Positions 16,719 to 26,797 of a stretch of 57,832 nucleotides of DNA are shown here, one piece after another; the first letter of the stretch is position 1; each line of letters begins with the position of its first letter. The notes beneath the pieces were generated by a model. The model searched no databases, was not told the origin of the DNA, and worked only from the letters and a program-made list of their open reading frames with translations. Source of the stretch: Helicobacter mesocricetorum (lineage in GTDB: Bacteria; Campylobacterota; Campylobacteria; Campylobacterales; Helicobacteraceae); assembly GCF_900198605.1 (NCBI RefSeq), contig NZ_FZPJ01000007.1, positions 1 to 57,832 of the forward strand, given 5' to 3'. A program made the translations under genes and the position numbers.

Positions 16719-18032
16719 ATGCCTATTACACCACGTACACTTAGTGGATTTAAAGATAGACTCCCCAAAGAAGCCTATGCAAAATCACAAATGCTAAAAA
16801 GCATTGTTCATAGCTTTGAAAAATTTGGTTTCTCTCCCATTGAAACACCCCATTTAGAGTATGCAGAAATCCTACAAAAACAAGGAAGTGATGAAATCCA
16901 AAAGGAAATGTATCATTTCAAAGATCACGGGAATCGCGAAGTTGCTTTAAGGTTTGATTTAACACTTCCTCTAGCGCGTTTTATCGCACAATATAAAAAC
17001 ACCTTAGGCTTACCCTTTAAACGTTATTGCATAGGCAATGTGTTTCGTGGAGAGAGAGCGCAAAAAGGTCGTTATAGGGAATTTACACAATGTGATTTTG
17101 ATTTTATTGGCACTACAAGTCTTGGTAGCGATTTAGAAATATTAGAGGTTATCTATCAAACACTAAAAGACTTGAAAATACAAAACTTCACTATTTATAT
17201 TAATCACCGCAAAATTTTCAATGGATTATGCGAACACTTAAATGCCAAAGAATATGTTAATGATATTTTACGCATTATTGACAAAATTGACAAAATAGGA
17301 GAAGAATCTGTCAAGAGTGAATTAGAAGAAAATACATCTTTAAGCGAAGAACAAATCCATATTCTTCTTGATTTTATCGCTAAAAAACAAACTTCCAATA
17401 CCGTTAGTTTATTGCAAGAAATACAATCTTACAAATCTCTAAATTCTGATTTAAAAGAAGGCATAGAAGAGCTAGAATCCCTCTGTTCTTTACTCTCTTT
17501 AGTGATACCTGAAAGCTTTTATGCCATTAATTTATCCATCGCAAGAGGGCTTGGATATTATACAGGCATTATTTATGAAACCATACTTAAAGATTTGCCC
17601 TCTTTAGGTTCAGTTTGTTCTGGAGGAAGATATGACAAACTCACACAAAACTTCACCAAAGAGGAATTAAGCGGTGTAGGAGCAAGCATAGGACTTGATA
17701 GGTTATTAGCGGGATTAGAAGAATTAAAGCTTATAGATTCTAAAGAATCTCCTGCTAATTTACTCATTATCCCTTTATGCACTCTAAATTATGCCTATAA
17801 AACCGCAAAAACATTAAGGGATTTAGGGCTAAAAGTAGAAGTCTATCCAGAGATTACCAAAGCAAAAAAAGCTTTCACATACGCCAATAACAAAAATTAC
17901 CAATGGGTTATGATTTTAGGAGAGGAAGAGCAAGATGAGCAAAGTTATTCCCTAAAAAATATGCAAAGCGGAATCCAAGAAAAATACACATCTATCCAAG
18001 ATATTTATAAAAAACTCTATAATAACTCTTAA
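16719..18032 (+). CDS. hisS: histidyl-tRNA synthetase
   Basis: 437 residues, class II synthetase. Begins PRTLSGFKDRLP. Motif 2 is FRGERAQKGRYREFTQCDFD, the histidine-specific loop is ARGLGYYTGIIYE, and motif 3 is GVGASIGLDRLL. A C-terminal anticodon-binding domain of about 90 residues follows. Appears monocistronic; it ends 3 nt from the convergent pgeF stop without an obvious terminator. Confidence 0.96.
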   Translation: MPITPRTLSGFKDRLPKEAYAKSQMLKSIVHSFEKFGFSPIETPHLEYAEILQKQGSDEIQKEMYHFKDHGNREVALRFDLTLPLARFIAQYKNTLGLPFKRYCIGNVFRGERAQKGRYREFTQCDFDFIGTTSLGSDLEILEVIYQTLKDLKIQNFTIYINHRKIFNGLCEHLNAKEYVNDILRIIDKIDKIGEESVKSELEENTSLSEEQIHILLDFIAKKQTSNTVSLLQEIQSYKSLNSDLKEGIEELESLCSLLSLVIPESFYAINLSIARGLGYYTGIIYETILKDLPSLGSVCSGGRYDKLTQNFTKEELSGVGASIGLDRLLAGLEELKLIDSKESPANLLIIPLCTLNYAYKTAKTLRDLGLKVEVYPEITKAKKAFTYANNKNYQWVMILGEEEQDEQSYSLKNMQSGIQEKYTSIQDIYKKLYNNS

Positions 18033-18035
18033 GCC

Positions 18036-18692
18036 TTATAAAGTAGCAAATAATCCAAATCTACCGCAATGCTTATCCCTACGATAAGAAAAATACTCTA
18101 AAGAGCAACAAGTGCAATGGGGGTTAATCGTAATGTTTTTATCTTGCACACCTTTTTCCTGCAATTGCTCTTTTAATACCTCCAATAAATCCAAATAGAT
18201 TTTATCACCCTTAACAATCTTACCTTTTAATAAGCTCTCATCCCTAAAAACTTCTTCCCCAACCTCATAGCAACACGACCTAATCGAAGCTCCAACATAA
18301 ACAGAAATATTTTCTATGGAACTTTGATATTTTTCTTTAAGCATTCTTAATCCCTCTAGCACAATGCCCTTCTCTATACCTACTCTACCACCGTGTATCA
18401 ATACTAAAACCTGCTTTTGACAATCAAAGAGTAAAATAGGGTTACAATCTGCAACCATAATCATCCCTACAATGCCTTTTTTATCAATTAAAATCCCATC
18501 GCCATCGCCCAAAAATCCTCCCGATTTAGCCTTGATGATTTTAGAACTATGGATTTGGTTTAAATAAGCTAGATTTTCAAGTGTATAATCCATCTTTAAA
18601 GAATTTTGGCGATTTTCTAAAACCTCCTTTTGGGTATTATTCCCAGCGTGAAAAGCAATATTAATATGTGGTGGGCTAAACCAAAAATTCAA
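18036..18692 (-). CDS. pgeF: PgeF/YfiH multicopper-oxidase-like (laccase-domain) protein
   Basis: 218 residues. Family proteins act on purine nucleosides or as editing factors for peptidoglycan; older annotations call them polyphenol oxidase or laccase-domain proteins. Metal-ligand motifs are NQIHSS, ADCNPILLFD, LIHGGRVG and HCTCCSLEYFSYRRD. TTG start at 18692 with AAGGA 8 nt upstream. It lies 11 nt after an MreB-like gene that has a G11 tract in its last codons. Confidence 0.85.
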   Translation of the reverse strand: MNFWFSPPHINIAFHAGNNTQKEVLENRQNSLKMDYTLENLAYLNQIHSSKIIKAKSGGFLGDGDGILIDKKGIVGMIMVADCNPILLFDCQKQVLVLIHGGRVGIEKGIVLEGLRMLKEKYQSSIENISVYVGASIRSCCYEVGEEVFRDESLLKGKIVKGDKIYLDLLEVLKEQLQEKGVQDKNITINPHCTCCSLEYFSYRRDKHCGRFGLFATL

Positions 18693-18703
18693 AATAATTC
18701 CTT

Positions 18704-19720
18704 TTAACTACTCATTAGCCCCCCCCCCCACTCAATAGAATATTTTTCGTAATTTTGCATAATTTTGCAAACACCTTTAGAAATATCAAGCAAGGGATTG
18801 GGGGATAAATTAATCTTTATTTTTAATTCTTCTTCCAAAAACTCTTTCAACCCATCAATAAGTGCCATTCCACCTGTAAGGATTGCCCCATCCTCTATTA
18901 AATCAGGAGCAATTTGGGGGGGTGCTTTATTAATAGAGTCTAAAACGACTTCTTTGATTTTATAAATTCCGTTTAATACAATACCCCTTAGTTCATTAAG
19001 GTTTAATTCATAAGAAATAGGCATTCCATTCACCAAATCTTTAACAGCAATATTAATAATAGGATTATCCCCAAAAACATTGATCTGCCGCTTAATGCTT
19101 TCAGCCATTTCTTTACTAATGCCAATGTTTTTATTATACCTACAATATTCCACCAAGGCATAATCAATAAAATCTCCAGCTTCTTTTGTAAAAGAGCTTG
19201 TAATAAGCCCACCTAATGAGATAATACTAGTCTCTACCAATCCCCCTCCGACATCTATAACCATCCTAACTCTTGCAGCACTAATATCAAGCCCAGCACC
19301 TACGCTTGCACTAAAGGGATCTTCGATTAAAAGCACTTCTTTAGCTCCAGCCAACATTGCCGCTTCGTGCAAAGAATGTCTTTCCACTTGTGTAAGATTT
19401 TGGGGGATACTAATCCCAATTCGCGGAGCTAAAGAACCTTTTTTTGCTGATTCAATTATGGCATTCATAAAAATAGTTGTTGTTTTAAAATCACTAACTG
19501 CACCGTGAAGTAAAGGATTTACGACTTTAATATTACTAGGATTGCGACCTAGCATTTTTTTGGCTTGATTACCCATACAAATAACACGAGGAGATTCGTA
19601 TTGTTCTTCTAATGCAATACAAGTTGCTTCGCAAAAAATTACTTTATCTAAGGTATTCCTAACAACTGTATTAACCGTCCCTAAATCTACTGCAATATCA
19701 TTTCTCTCAAAAAATGCCAT
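18704..19720 (-). CDS. MreB-like actin-fold protein (divergent paralogue)
   Basis: 338 residues. The actin-fold nucleotide-binding pattern is visible: phosphate-1 DLGTVNTVV, the connecting region QVERHSLHEAAMLAGAKEVLLIEDPFSASVGAG, phosphate-2 VIDVGGGLVETSIISLGG, and adenosine motif ILTGGMALIDGL. It differs from canonical MreB at many conserved positions (for example DVGGGLVETS for DIGGGTTEVA) and has no mreC or mreD beside it. It could be a shape or division cytoskeletal paralogue, or this organism's only MreB. The last codons are TGG GGG GGG GGG CTA ATG AGT AGT TAA. Confidence 0.8.
   Translation of the reverse strand: MAFFERNDIAVDLGTVNTVVRNTLDKVIFCEATCIALEEQYESPRVICMGNQAKKMLGRNPSNIKVVNPLLHGAVSDFKTTTIFMNAIIESAKKGSLAPRIGISIPQNLTQVERHSLHEAAMLAGAKEVLLIEDPFSASVGAGLDISAARVRMVIDVGGGLVETSIISLGGLITSSFTKEAGDFIDYALVEYCRYNKNIGISKEMAESIKRQINVFGDNPIINIAVKDLVNGMPISYELNLNELRGIVLNGIYKIKEVVLDSINKAPPQIAPDLIEDGAILTGGMALIDGLKEFLEEELKIKINLSPNPLLDISKGVCKIMQNYEKYSIEWGGGLMSS
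18719..18729. repeat. C11 (coding-strand G11) homopolymer tract
   Basis: Eleven consecutive C on the plus strand, five codons before the stop of the MreB-like gene. Tracts of this length are contingency loci in Helicobacter and Campylobacter. All three reading frames stop within a few codons after the tract (WGGGLMSS, WGGG, or WGGGANE endings), so slippage would only change the C-terminal tip and its spacing to pgeF. Confidence 0.9.
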
Positions 19721-19806
19721 AAAGTCTCACAAACTTAAAATTTTTCACATCATACCAAAACAAAGATAAAAATAGAAAATTTTAAGATTATCTTTGAGAG
19801 CTTTGC

Positions 19807-19812
19807 TATAAT
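19807..19812 (+). promoter_or_regulatory. extended -10 box for the M48 protease-prmC pair
   Basis: TTTGCTATAAT gives an extended TGn followed by a perfect TATAAT, 24 nt before the ATG at 19836. Confidence 0.6.
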
Positions 19813-19835
19813 AACGCTTTTATAAGGATTTTAAA

Positions 19836-21044
19836 ATGATTTTATTTAGTATTTACGCAATTTTTTTTACATTACCTAAAATACTTCTTTCTTTATTGCA
19901 ATTAAACTTCTTACACTCCAAACAACACCAACAACCCTATATTTTAGATTCACAATCCTTTAAAAAAGCCGCACAATACTCCATAATAAAAGAAAAAATT
20001 TCTCTTATTTCTGGTATTTTTGACTTAATTATTTTTGGGTGTTGGCTATTTTTTGGTTTAGCTCTCTTAGAATCTCTATTGTCTTTTAACGCTCTTTTAC
20101 AGAGTGTTTTATTCCTTTTAGTATTCCTTATCTTACAAAGTCTTCTATCCCTCCCCTTTGAAGCCTATCAAAAACTTGTAATTGATAAAAAGTTTGGTTT
20201 TTGCAAAGGAGAGATAAAGCTTTTTATGAGTGATACCCTAAAATCTCTCTTGCTTTTAATCCTAATAGGAGGAATCTTCCTAACAATTTCTAGTTGGATT
20301 ATCTTAAACATTCCATTATGGGAATTCTATATCTTTATGGTTGTGGCTATTTTTATAGTCAGCGCAAATCTTTTCTACCCTACTTTTATCGCACCAATTT
20401 TTAACAAATTTACTCCCTTAGAGAATCCAAACTTACAACTTGCCATCCAAAACCTCCTTTGTCAAGTAGGCTTTAAATCTAATGGGGTTTTTGTTATGGA
20501 CGCCTCCAAAAGAGATGGTCGATTAAATGCTTATTTTGGAGGCTTAGGAAAAACAAAGAGAGTAATTTTATTTGATACACTTTTAGAAAAAATCTCTCAA
20601 AACTCACTCCTTGCTGTGTTAGGACACGAGTTAGGGCATTTTAAACATTTTGATGTTTATAAAATGATGGTGTTAATACTTAGCTTCTTTGCACTTTTAT
20701 TACTCATTATCGCTAACTTACCACAAACACTTTTCCTAGAAGCAAATATATCGCCAAGTCCCCACGCATTAATTGCGTTTTTAATTCTCCTAAGCTCACC
20801 TATTGGATTTTACTTTACGCCTATTATGAGCTATTTTAGTTGCAAGAATGAATTTAATGCCGATAAATTTGGTGCTAATCTAACAAGTAATGAAGACTTA
20901 GCCCAAGCACTTTTGGTGCTTGTAAAAGAAAATAATTCCTTTCCCCTCTCTCATCCTTTATACATTAAATTCTACTATACCCACCCTCCTTTAATGGAGA
21001 GACTTAGGGTGCTCCATTGTGAGCATTTAGCTATGACCTCTTAA
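19836..21044 (+). CDS. M48-family (Ste24/HtpX-like) membrane zinc protease
   Basis: 402 residues, several N-terminal membrane spans. The zinc motif is LGHELGHFKH and the third ligand is in CKNEFNADKFGANL. The long form with an N-terminal multi-span domain resembles Ste24/CAAX prenyl protease 1 more than short HtpX. Probably in membrane-protein quality control. The stop is immediately followed by the prmC ATG, so the two genes are co-translated. Confidence 0.88.
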   Translation: MILFSIYAIFFTLPKILLSLLQLNFLHSKQHQQPYILDSQSFKKAAQYSIIKEKISLISGIFDLIIFGCWLFFGLALLESLLSFNALLQSVLFLLVFLILQSLLSLPFEAYQKLVIDKKFGFCKGEIKLFMSDTLKSLLLLILIGGIFLTISSWIILNIPLWEFYIFMVVAIFIVSANLFYPTFIAPIFNKFTPLENPNLQLAIQNLLCQVGFKSNGVFVMDASKRDGRLNAYFGGLGKTKRVILFDTLLEKISQNSLLAVLGHELGHFKHFDVYKMMVLILSFFALLLLIIANLPQTLFLEANISPSPHALIAFLILLSSPIGFYFTPIMSYFSCKNEFNADKFGANLTSNEDLAQALLVLVKENNSFPLSHPLYIKFYYTHPPLMERLRVLHCEHLAMTS

Positions 21045-21869
21045 ATGACTATACAAGAAGCCATTATCTTTGGGACAAAAAAACTCCATTTCTTGGAGCG
21101 TCCAACCCTAGAATCAGAGATTCTCCTAGCTTTTGTCCTAAAAAAACCTAGAATCTACCTGCATTCACATAGTTTTAAAAACATTAACCCTTTTGAGGAA
21201 GAGCATTTCAAACGATTAATTTTGCGGAGAGAGAACTTTGAACCCATTGAATATATCACCGAAAAAGTAAGTTTTTATGGACAAGAATTTTATATTTCTA
21301 ATGGTGCTTTAATACCAAGACCAGAAACAGAGATTCTTGTAGATGTTGCTTCTCATATCATTCAAAGCAAAAACTGCCAAAGTATTGCAGAAATTGGAGT
21401 TGGAAGCGGAATTATTAGCATTACCTTAGCCCTCTTGCATCAAAATAAATCTTTAGAATTCCACGCTAGTGATATTTCTCCAGAAGCCCTTTTTAATGCC
21501 TATGTTAATATCCAAAAATTTAATCGCTCTAATATTGCTTTATATAATAGCCCCTTTTTAGATTTTAATACTCATCAACACTTTGATTTACTGCTCTCCA
21601 ATCCCCCTTATATCAAAAATAAAACTACTCTGCCAAAACCTTTATCTTTTGAACCACCACAAGCTCTTTTTGGGGGAGATAGAGGCGATGAGATACTCCA
21701 TAAAATTATTCTTATAGCCAAAGAAAGAAATATTCCTTATGTTGTCTGCGAAATGGGGTATGACCAAAAAAATAGTATTATGGCTTTCACAAAAAATCTT
21801 GCTTTAAAAAAATTAGAATTCTATCAAGACTTAAGTGGATTGGATAGAGGGTTTATTATAGAGTTTTAA
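21045..21869 (+). CDS. prmC: release-factor glutamine N5-methyltransferase
   Basis: 274 residues. N-terminal helical domain, then the SAM-binding Rossmann fold with IPRPETEILVD, EIGVGSGIISITLAL and the catalytic NPPY in LLLSNPPYIK. Methylates the GGQ glutamine of peptide-chain release factors. Ends before a hairpin at 21951-21980. Confidence 0.93.
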   Translation: MTIQEAIIFGTKKLHFLERPTLESEILLAFVLKKPRIYLHSHSFKNINPFEEEHFKRLILRRENFEPIEYITEKVSFYGQEFYISNGALIPRPETEILVDVASHIIQSKNCQSIAEIGVGSGIISITLALLHQNKSLEFHASDISPEALFNAYVNIQKFNRSNIALYNSPFLDFNTHQHFDLLLSNPPYIKNKTTLPKPLSFEPPQALFGGDRGDEILHKIILIAKERNIPYVVCEMGYDQKNSIMAFTKNLALKKLEFYQDLSGLDRGFIIEF

Positions 21870-21950
21870 TGGCATATTTTATGCCTATTTGCATTGAAAA
21901 TTTATTGATTGGTTCGCATATTGACTATTTATTTTATTCCAAAACATATT

Positions 21951-21980
21951 CATACAACAAGATTTCATACTTGTTGTATG
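21951..21980. terminator. bidirectional hairpin between prmC and the SPOR gene
   Basis: A perfect 11-bp stem (CATACAACAAG / CTTGTTGTATG) with an 8-nt loop in the gap between convergent genes. There is no long T-run. Confidence 0.65.
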
Positions 21981-21996
21981 TTTGGCTATTAAAGAA

Positions 21997-22785
21997 TTAT
22001 TTGATTTCTTTAATGAAAGCATCTTTATTAATTCTTCCTTTAACTTCTTCTAAATGTTTTTGAGCCTCTTGCTTACTATTAAATGGACCAATAAGCAGAC
22101 GATTATTATTACCAGCTTGTTGCATACGATAACTCCAATTCATCTCTTTAATAACGCCTAAAACCTGCTTATTAGGGGATGCTTTAAAAGCTCCAGCTTG
22201 AATATAAAAGCCTTGTGTTGCTTCAACACCTTGTAATTGTGGATTATTAGTTTGGATATTCTTAAAACTATCCACGGGTGTTTCTTTAGCCTGTGGAGGA
22301 GTTTGTGGAGGAGTTGAATCTTTTGGCTTTTCTACCTTAGGAGGTGTTGGGTCTTTAGGTGGATTGTTTGGAGGTGGAGGCAAAGCCTGTTGCTCCTTTT
22401 GTCTAGCTTTAATTTGATCAATAATTCTTTGGAATTGCTCATCAGAATTAGTGGTTTGTTGCTGAATAGGGACTTGTCCAAAATCTTGAGATGGTTGTGT
22501 AGTTTGCTGCACTGCTGATTTTTCAACATTTTCTAAAGGTTTTTGTATTCCGATATTTTGTCGCTTATCTCGCGCATCACTTTGTAATAGATAAATAATA
22601 AAAATCACAATGGCAAAGACAATAATACCAATGGCTACTAATAAAATAACTTTTTTGCTTTGGCTTTCTTTAATCTCCTCATCTTCTGACTCTGTAAGCA
22701 ATAAATCATCAAGCTCTAACTCTTTTTCTTCTTTCTCTTTTTGTTGTTCTTTTTCTTCTTGTTTTTCTTGTTTTAATTCTGTCAT
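21997..22785 (-). CDS. SPOR-domain inner-membrane protein
   Basis: 262 residues from ATG at 22785, chosen because AAAGGA lies 6 nt upstream; the frame extends to 22815. A highly charged Glu/Lys/Gln N-terminus of about 55 residues is followed by one membrane helix, a periplasmic low-complexity Gln/Pro linker with PPP and TPP repeats, and a C-terminal SPOR domain (GFYIQAGAFKASPNK ... NRLLIGPFNSKQEAQKHL). SPOR domains bind denuded septal peptidoglycan, so a role in division like FtsN or DedD is likely. Corresponds in place to Cj0404. Confidence 0.85.
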   Translation of the reverse strand: MTELKQEKQEEKEQQKEKEEKELELDDLLLTESEDEEIKESQSKKVILLVAIGIIVFAIVIFIIYLLQSDARDKRQNIGIQKPLENVEKSAVQQTTQPSQDFGQVPIQQQTTNSDEQFQRIIDQIKARQKEQQALPPPPNNPPKDPTPPKVEKPKDSTPPQTPPQAKETPVDSFKNIQTNNPQLQGVEATQGFYIQAGAFKASPNKQVLGVIKEMNWSYRMQQAGNNNRLLIGPFNSKQEAQKHLEEVKGRINKDAFIKEIK

Positions 22786-22796
22786 TTTCAATCCTT

Positions 22797-23342
22797 TTAC
22801 ATATATCTTGACCAAGAAGCTCCACGTTCTTTATTATAAACATTATAAGGGATTACTAAAATATTAAAACTCCTAGGCACATCAATAGAAGGGAACATTT
22901 TCCATTCTATTGGCATTTTTTGCGCTAATTTTGCGCTTAACATTTTAGCTAATTGGCAAGCTTCTTGAAAAGTCGTATGCCCCTTATGCACATATAAATG
23001 CAAATGTCCTGAAGTTTTTGATTCATAAGCAGTAAAATTGATAAAACCCTCTTCTCTTAGCATTAATTGTGCTTTATGCCAAAATCTCTCTGGGTTAAAC
23101 CCATTATAATCAAATACGATATTTTCGACTTTATCACTTGCACTTACTAATGAATGGGCTATAGTAATCTCTTTTTTAAAATGGCTTTGAAGCAAACTTC
23201 TACTTAAGGGTTCTTCTACTTTCTCAAACTTGTCATAAAAAATACGTCCATTATGGTGTATTTTTTCTCCCAATCCCTTTTTATGTATCCAATAATGCGA
23301 AGTTATCATTTTAATTAACTTCAAATCCAAATCAGTGATCAT
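22797..23342 (-). CDS. conserved epsilonproteobacterial protein (DUF1882-like)
   Basis: 181 residues, no signal peptide. In place of Cj0403, between the SPOR gene and glyA. I recall this family as DUF1882, without assigned function. Several segments look like the primase-polymerase fold of LigD-type enzymes: IVFDYNG (D78, N80), then [11 protein letters not shown] (S111, H115), then an acidic PSID (D154). The second acidic residue of motif I is Asn, so catalysis is doubtful. AAGGAG precedes the ATG by 9 nt. Confidence 0.65.
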   Translation of the reverse strand: MITDLDLKLIKMITSHYWIHKKGLGEKIHHNGRIFYDKFEKVEEPLSRSLLQSHFKKEITIAHSLVSASDKVENIVFDYNGFNPERFWHKAQLMLREEGFINFTAYESKTSGHLHLYVHKGHTTFQEACQLAKMLSAKLAQKMPIEWKMFPSIDVPRSFNILVIPYNVYNKERGASWSRYM

Positions 23343-23372
23343 TCATTTTACTCCTTTTTTACGAAGTTAAAT

Positions 23373-24626
23373 TTAGAAAATTGCTTTAGTATAGATTGGG
23401 AATTTTATCGCAAGTTCCTTTAATTCACTTTTTATCAATGCTTGTTTTTGCGTATTTTCAATATCATCTAAGACATCAGCAATTTTATTTGCCACTATTA
23501 CAAATTCCTTTTCTTTAAAACCTCTCGCACTTAAAGCAGGAGTTCCAATCCTAACACCACTTGTAACAAAAGGACTTCGTATATCCCCAGGAACAGCATT
23601 TTTATTAACGGTGATTCCCGCATTACCTAAAGCCAAATCCGCATCTTTACCGCTAAATTCTTTATCCAATAAAGACACTAAAACAAGGTGATTATCAGTG
23701 CCATCGCTAACAATCTTATAACCTCTTTGGATTAAAACTTCTGCTAAAGTTTTTGCATTAAGTTTGACCTGTTTAGCATATTCTCTCCAAGTAGGTTTTA
23801 AATTCTCTGCAAAACCGACAGCCTTTCCTGCAATAATATGCATTAAAGGACCACCTTGCATTCCGGGAAATACAGCTTTATCAATTTTTTTCGCATATTC
23901 TTCATTATTGGTAAGGATTAACCCTCCTCTAGGACCCCTTAAAGTCTTATGCGTTGTTGTAGTAACAATATCGGCATAAGGGAATGGATTGGCATATTCT
24001 CCTGCTACAACAAGCCCAGCGATATGGGCAATATCAGCCATCAAAATCGCACCAACACTTCGTGCAATCTCACTTAATCGTTTAAAGTCTAAAACTCTTG
24101 AATAAGCACTAAATCCACAAACAAGAATATTGGGTTTCACAATTTTGGCAATTTCTTCCACTCTATCATAATTAATCCAACCATCAAGCTCAACACCATA
24201 AAAGAAGCTTTGATACATCTGTCCTGTAATACTCACTTTTGCGCCGTGCGTTAAATGTCCACCGTGGCTTAAGTCCATTCCTAGAATCTTGTCATAAGGC
24301 TTTAAAAGCGCAGAATACACAGCACCATTGGCTTGAGAACCCGAATGAGGTTGGACATTAGCAAACTCGCAGTTAAAAAGCCTCTTAGCGCGATTAATGG
24401 CTAATTCTTCTATCTTATCGACAAACTCGCAACCTCCATAATAACGTTTATAGGGATAACCCTCTGCATATTTATTCGTAAGTATGCTACCCATAGCCTC
24501 CATAACGCTAGGAAAGGTAAAATTCTCACTTGCAATCATCTCTAAATGGGTATTTTGACGATTCAATTCTTGCTGTATATAATTAAAAACTTCAAAATCA
24601 CTCTCTTCTAAAAAATAACTCATCAT
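23373..24626 (-). CDS. glyA: serine hydroxymethyltransferase
   Basis: 417 residues. Converts serine and tetrahydrofolate to glycine and methylene-tetrahydrofolate. Clear motifs: [32 protein letters not shown], the PLP-lysine region [15 protein letters not shown], and HPSG-like QPHSGSQAN. Two successive ATGs (24626 and 24623) overlap the lysS stop; the second is better spaced from AAAGGA. Translation is coupled to lysS. Confidence 0.97.
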   Translation of the reverse strand: MMSYFLEESDFEVFNYIQQELNRQNTHLEMIASENFTFPSVMEAMGSILTNKYAEGYPYKRYYGGCEFVDKIEELAINRAKRLFNCEFANVQPHSGSQANGAVYSALLKPYDKILGMDLSHGGHLTHGAKVSITGQMYQSFFYGVELDGWINYDRVEEIAKIVKPNILVCGFSAYSRVLDFKRLSEIARSVGAILMADIAHIAGLVVAGEYANPFPYADIVTTTTHKTLRGPRGGLILTNNEEYAKKIDKAVFPGMQGGPLMHIIAGKAVGFAENLKPTWREYAKQVKLNAKTLAEVLIQRGYKIVSDGTDNHLVLVSLLDKEFSGKDADLALGNAGITVNKNAVPGDIRSPFVTSGVRIGTPALSARGFKEKEFVIVANKIADVLDDIENTQKQALIKSELKELAIKFPIYTKAIF

Positions 24627-26152
24627 TGTTCCTTTATTTGAACTTCCTTTTTTTGGGGTTTGAGTGCTGGAAATAAAATCACATCTTTAATGCTTGGCTG
24701 ATTAGTTAATAACATCACAACCCTATCAATCCCTATTCCCGCTCCAGCAGTTGGTGGCATACCATAAGAGAGGGCATTAATATAATCCTCATCCATATAT
24801 TGCGCCTCTTCATCACCTGCTTCCTTAGCCTTAACCTGCATTTCAAATCGTCTATACTGCTCTAAGGGATCATTTAGCTCGCTAAACCCATTAGCAATTT
24901 CACTCCCTCCAATAAATAATTCAAATCTATCGGCAATACTAGGATTCTTATCATTAGCTCTTGCTAAAGGGCTAATGGCAATAGGAAATTCTGTAATAAA
25001 AGTGGGATTAATTAATTGATGCTCGACAAAAGCATCAAAGGCTTCGCTCTGCAATTTACCTAATTCCATTTTGGATTCTAAAGGAATATTATGCTTTAAC
25101 AAATATTCATAAAGTTCCTTTTCATTAAAAACTATATCTTTAGGTATCCCACCAATTTCAATAAGAGCATCTACATAAGTGATGGTTTTAAAATCACTAA
25201 AATCAATACTATATTGATTAAAGTTTAAAACTTTTGGTAGTTTTAAAGTTTCTAATAAAGCTTCAAACAATTCTTGGATTAATACCATTAAATCCTTATA
25301 GTCTTTATACGCCCAATAAAATTCAATCATCGTAAATTCCGGATTATGGGAATGATCCATTCCCTCATTTCTAAAATTACGATTAATTTCAAAAACCGCT
25401 TCAAAACCTCCAACCACTAATCGCTTCAAGTATAATTCTGGAGCGATTCGTAAATAACGTTCCACATTAAGGGCATTGTGATAAGTAATAAAAGGCTTGG
25501 CATTAGCTCCACCGGGTATTGGGTGCATCATAGGCGTTTCTACTTCTAAAAAACCTTTTGCTTCAAAAAAATGTCGCACACAAGATACTATTTGAGAGCG
25601 CATCACAAAGCTATCTCTAACCTCCTTATTCATAATCAAATCCAAATACCTTTGACGATACCGCAATTCAATATCCACAAGTCCGTGATACTTCTCTGGC
25701 AAAGGATTAATGGCTTTAGTCAGAAAATGAAACTCTAAAGTATGCAAACTTAATTCACCCGTTTTTGTTACAAATGGAAATCCTTTTAAAGCAACAATAT
25801 CTCCAACTTCAACATTTTTTTTAAAGGTTTCAAACATTTCATCAAGCTCATTTTTAGACAAATATGCCTGTAAGATACCTTCCATATCCTCTATCTTGAT
25901 AAAAGCCGCTTTGCCCATTAAGCGAATAAATTTAATCCGCCCAGCTACTTGCGCACTTTGAGTAATATCTTTTTTATCCCCTTGAGTAATGGCTTGGACA
26001 TATTGAAATTGTTGTAAAAAAGTATGGGTACTCATCTCCTTAGTGATACCATTGACATAAGGATTAATTCCTAGCTCTCTTAATTTTTGAGCTTTTTGAA
26101 TCCTTTGTGTTATATAAATATCATCTCTAAACAATGCCACTCCTTTACTCAT
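24623..26152 (-). CDS. lysS: lysyl-tRNA synthetase, class II
   Basis: 509 residues. N-terminal OB-fold anticodon-binding domain ([17 protein letters not shown]), then the class II core with motif 2 [20 protein letters not shown] and motif 3 [19 protein letters not shown] is 5 nt before the ATG. Overlaps the cvpA stop by 8 nt; order cvpA-lysS-glyA as in H. pylori HP0181-HP0183. Confidence 0.97.
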   Translation of the reverse strand: MSKGVALFRDDIYITQRIQKAQKLRELGINPYVNGITKEMSTHTFLQQFQYVQAITQGDKKDITQSAQVAGRIKFIRLMGKAAFIKIEDMEGILQAYLSKNELDEMFETFKKNVEVGDIVALKGFPFVTKTGELSLHTLEFHFLTKAINPLPEKYHGLVDIELRYRQRYLDLIMNKEVRDSFVMRSQIVSCVRHFFEAKGFLEVETPMMHPIPGGANAKPFITYHNALNVERYLRIAPELYLKRLVVGGFEAVFEINRNFRNEGMDHSHNPEFTMIEFYWAYKDYKDLMVLIQELFEALLETLKLPKVLNFNQYSIDFSDFKTITYVDALIEIGGIPKDIVFNEKELYEYLLKHNIPLESKMELGKLQSEAFDAFVEHQLINPTFITEFPIAISPLARANDKNPSIADRFELFIGGSEIANGFSELNDPLEQYRRFEMQVKAKEAGDEEAQYMDEDYINALSYGMPPTAGAGIGIDRVVMLLTNQPSIKDVILFPALKPQKKEVQIKEQ

Positions 26153-26693
26153 TTAAACCTTTAGCGGTTTGTGATGCTTCTTCTAAACTCTCTGTCTCTT
26201 CTTGAAAACCATTAAGTTTAATAATAACTGAACCTGTGCCAATCATTGCGGGGTAAAGGAAACTATTATGAGTATATTTGTCAATAAAGACTTTTACTAG
26301 TGCAATACTAGAAAGTGCATAAAAAATGATCGCCAAAATAACAAAAATCTTTAATCCTCCAAAACAAAATCCCAAAATACGATTAAAAATACCAAGAGGG
26401 GTATTTTTAATAAGTTTTTGTAAAATTTCTCCTAAAACTAATGCCCCCACCCAAATGGCAACTAATAAAATTAAAAAACCAATTAATGAAATTGCTGAAG
26501 GATTTTCAAAAGTATAAATATTTGAGCTAATCCATTGACCCACTTCTTTAGAATACATAGAACCAACATACACACCAACTACAATACCCAATAAACCAGA
26601 AATCTCTCTTATAAAACCATTAATGATCCCTCTTATGGCTAGAAGTATTATTAAAGCACCAATTATTAAATCAAAATAACTAAAATCCGCCAT
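26145..26693 (-). CDS. cvpA: CvpA-family membrane protein
   Basis: 182 residues from ATG at 26693, where AAAAGG lies upstream and the typical family start [12 protein letters not shown] begins; the frame continues to 26759. Four membrane spans with the CvpA pattern ([30 protein letters not shown]). The biochemical role of the family is unclear; it was first linked to colicin V production. First gene of the cvpA-lysS-glyA-DUF1882-like-SPOR operon. Confidence 0.85.
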   Translation of the reverse strand: MADFSYFDLIIGALIILLAIRGIINGFIREISGLLGIVVGVYVGSMYSKEVGQWISSNIYTFENPSAISLIGFLILLVAIWVGALVLGEILQKLIKNTPLGIFNRILGFCFGGLKIFVILAIIFYALSSIALVKVFIDKYTHNSFLYPAMIGTGSVIIKLNGFQEETESLEEASQTAKGLNE

Positions 26694-26797
26694 TGCTTTT
26701 AACCTTTTATTTAGCAAATAAAAAGTATATTCTACACAAAACAAACCTAAAAAAGGCATAATGCAAGAAATTTTAGAAATATTTTTGAGGAATTTTT

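Noticed and set aside
21869-22063. 64-codon frame after prmC
   Set aside because: Starts at the prmC stop but runs through the terminator hairpin into the antisense of the SPOR gene; no domain, and low-complexity hydrophobic content.
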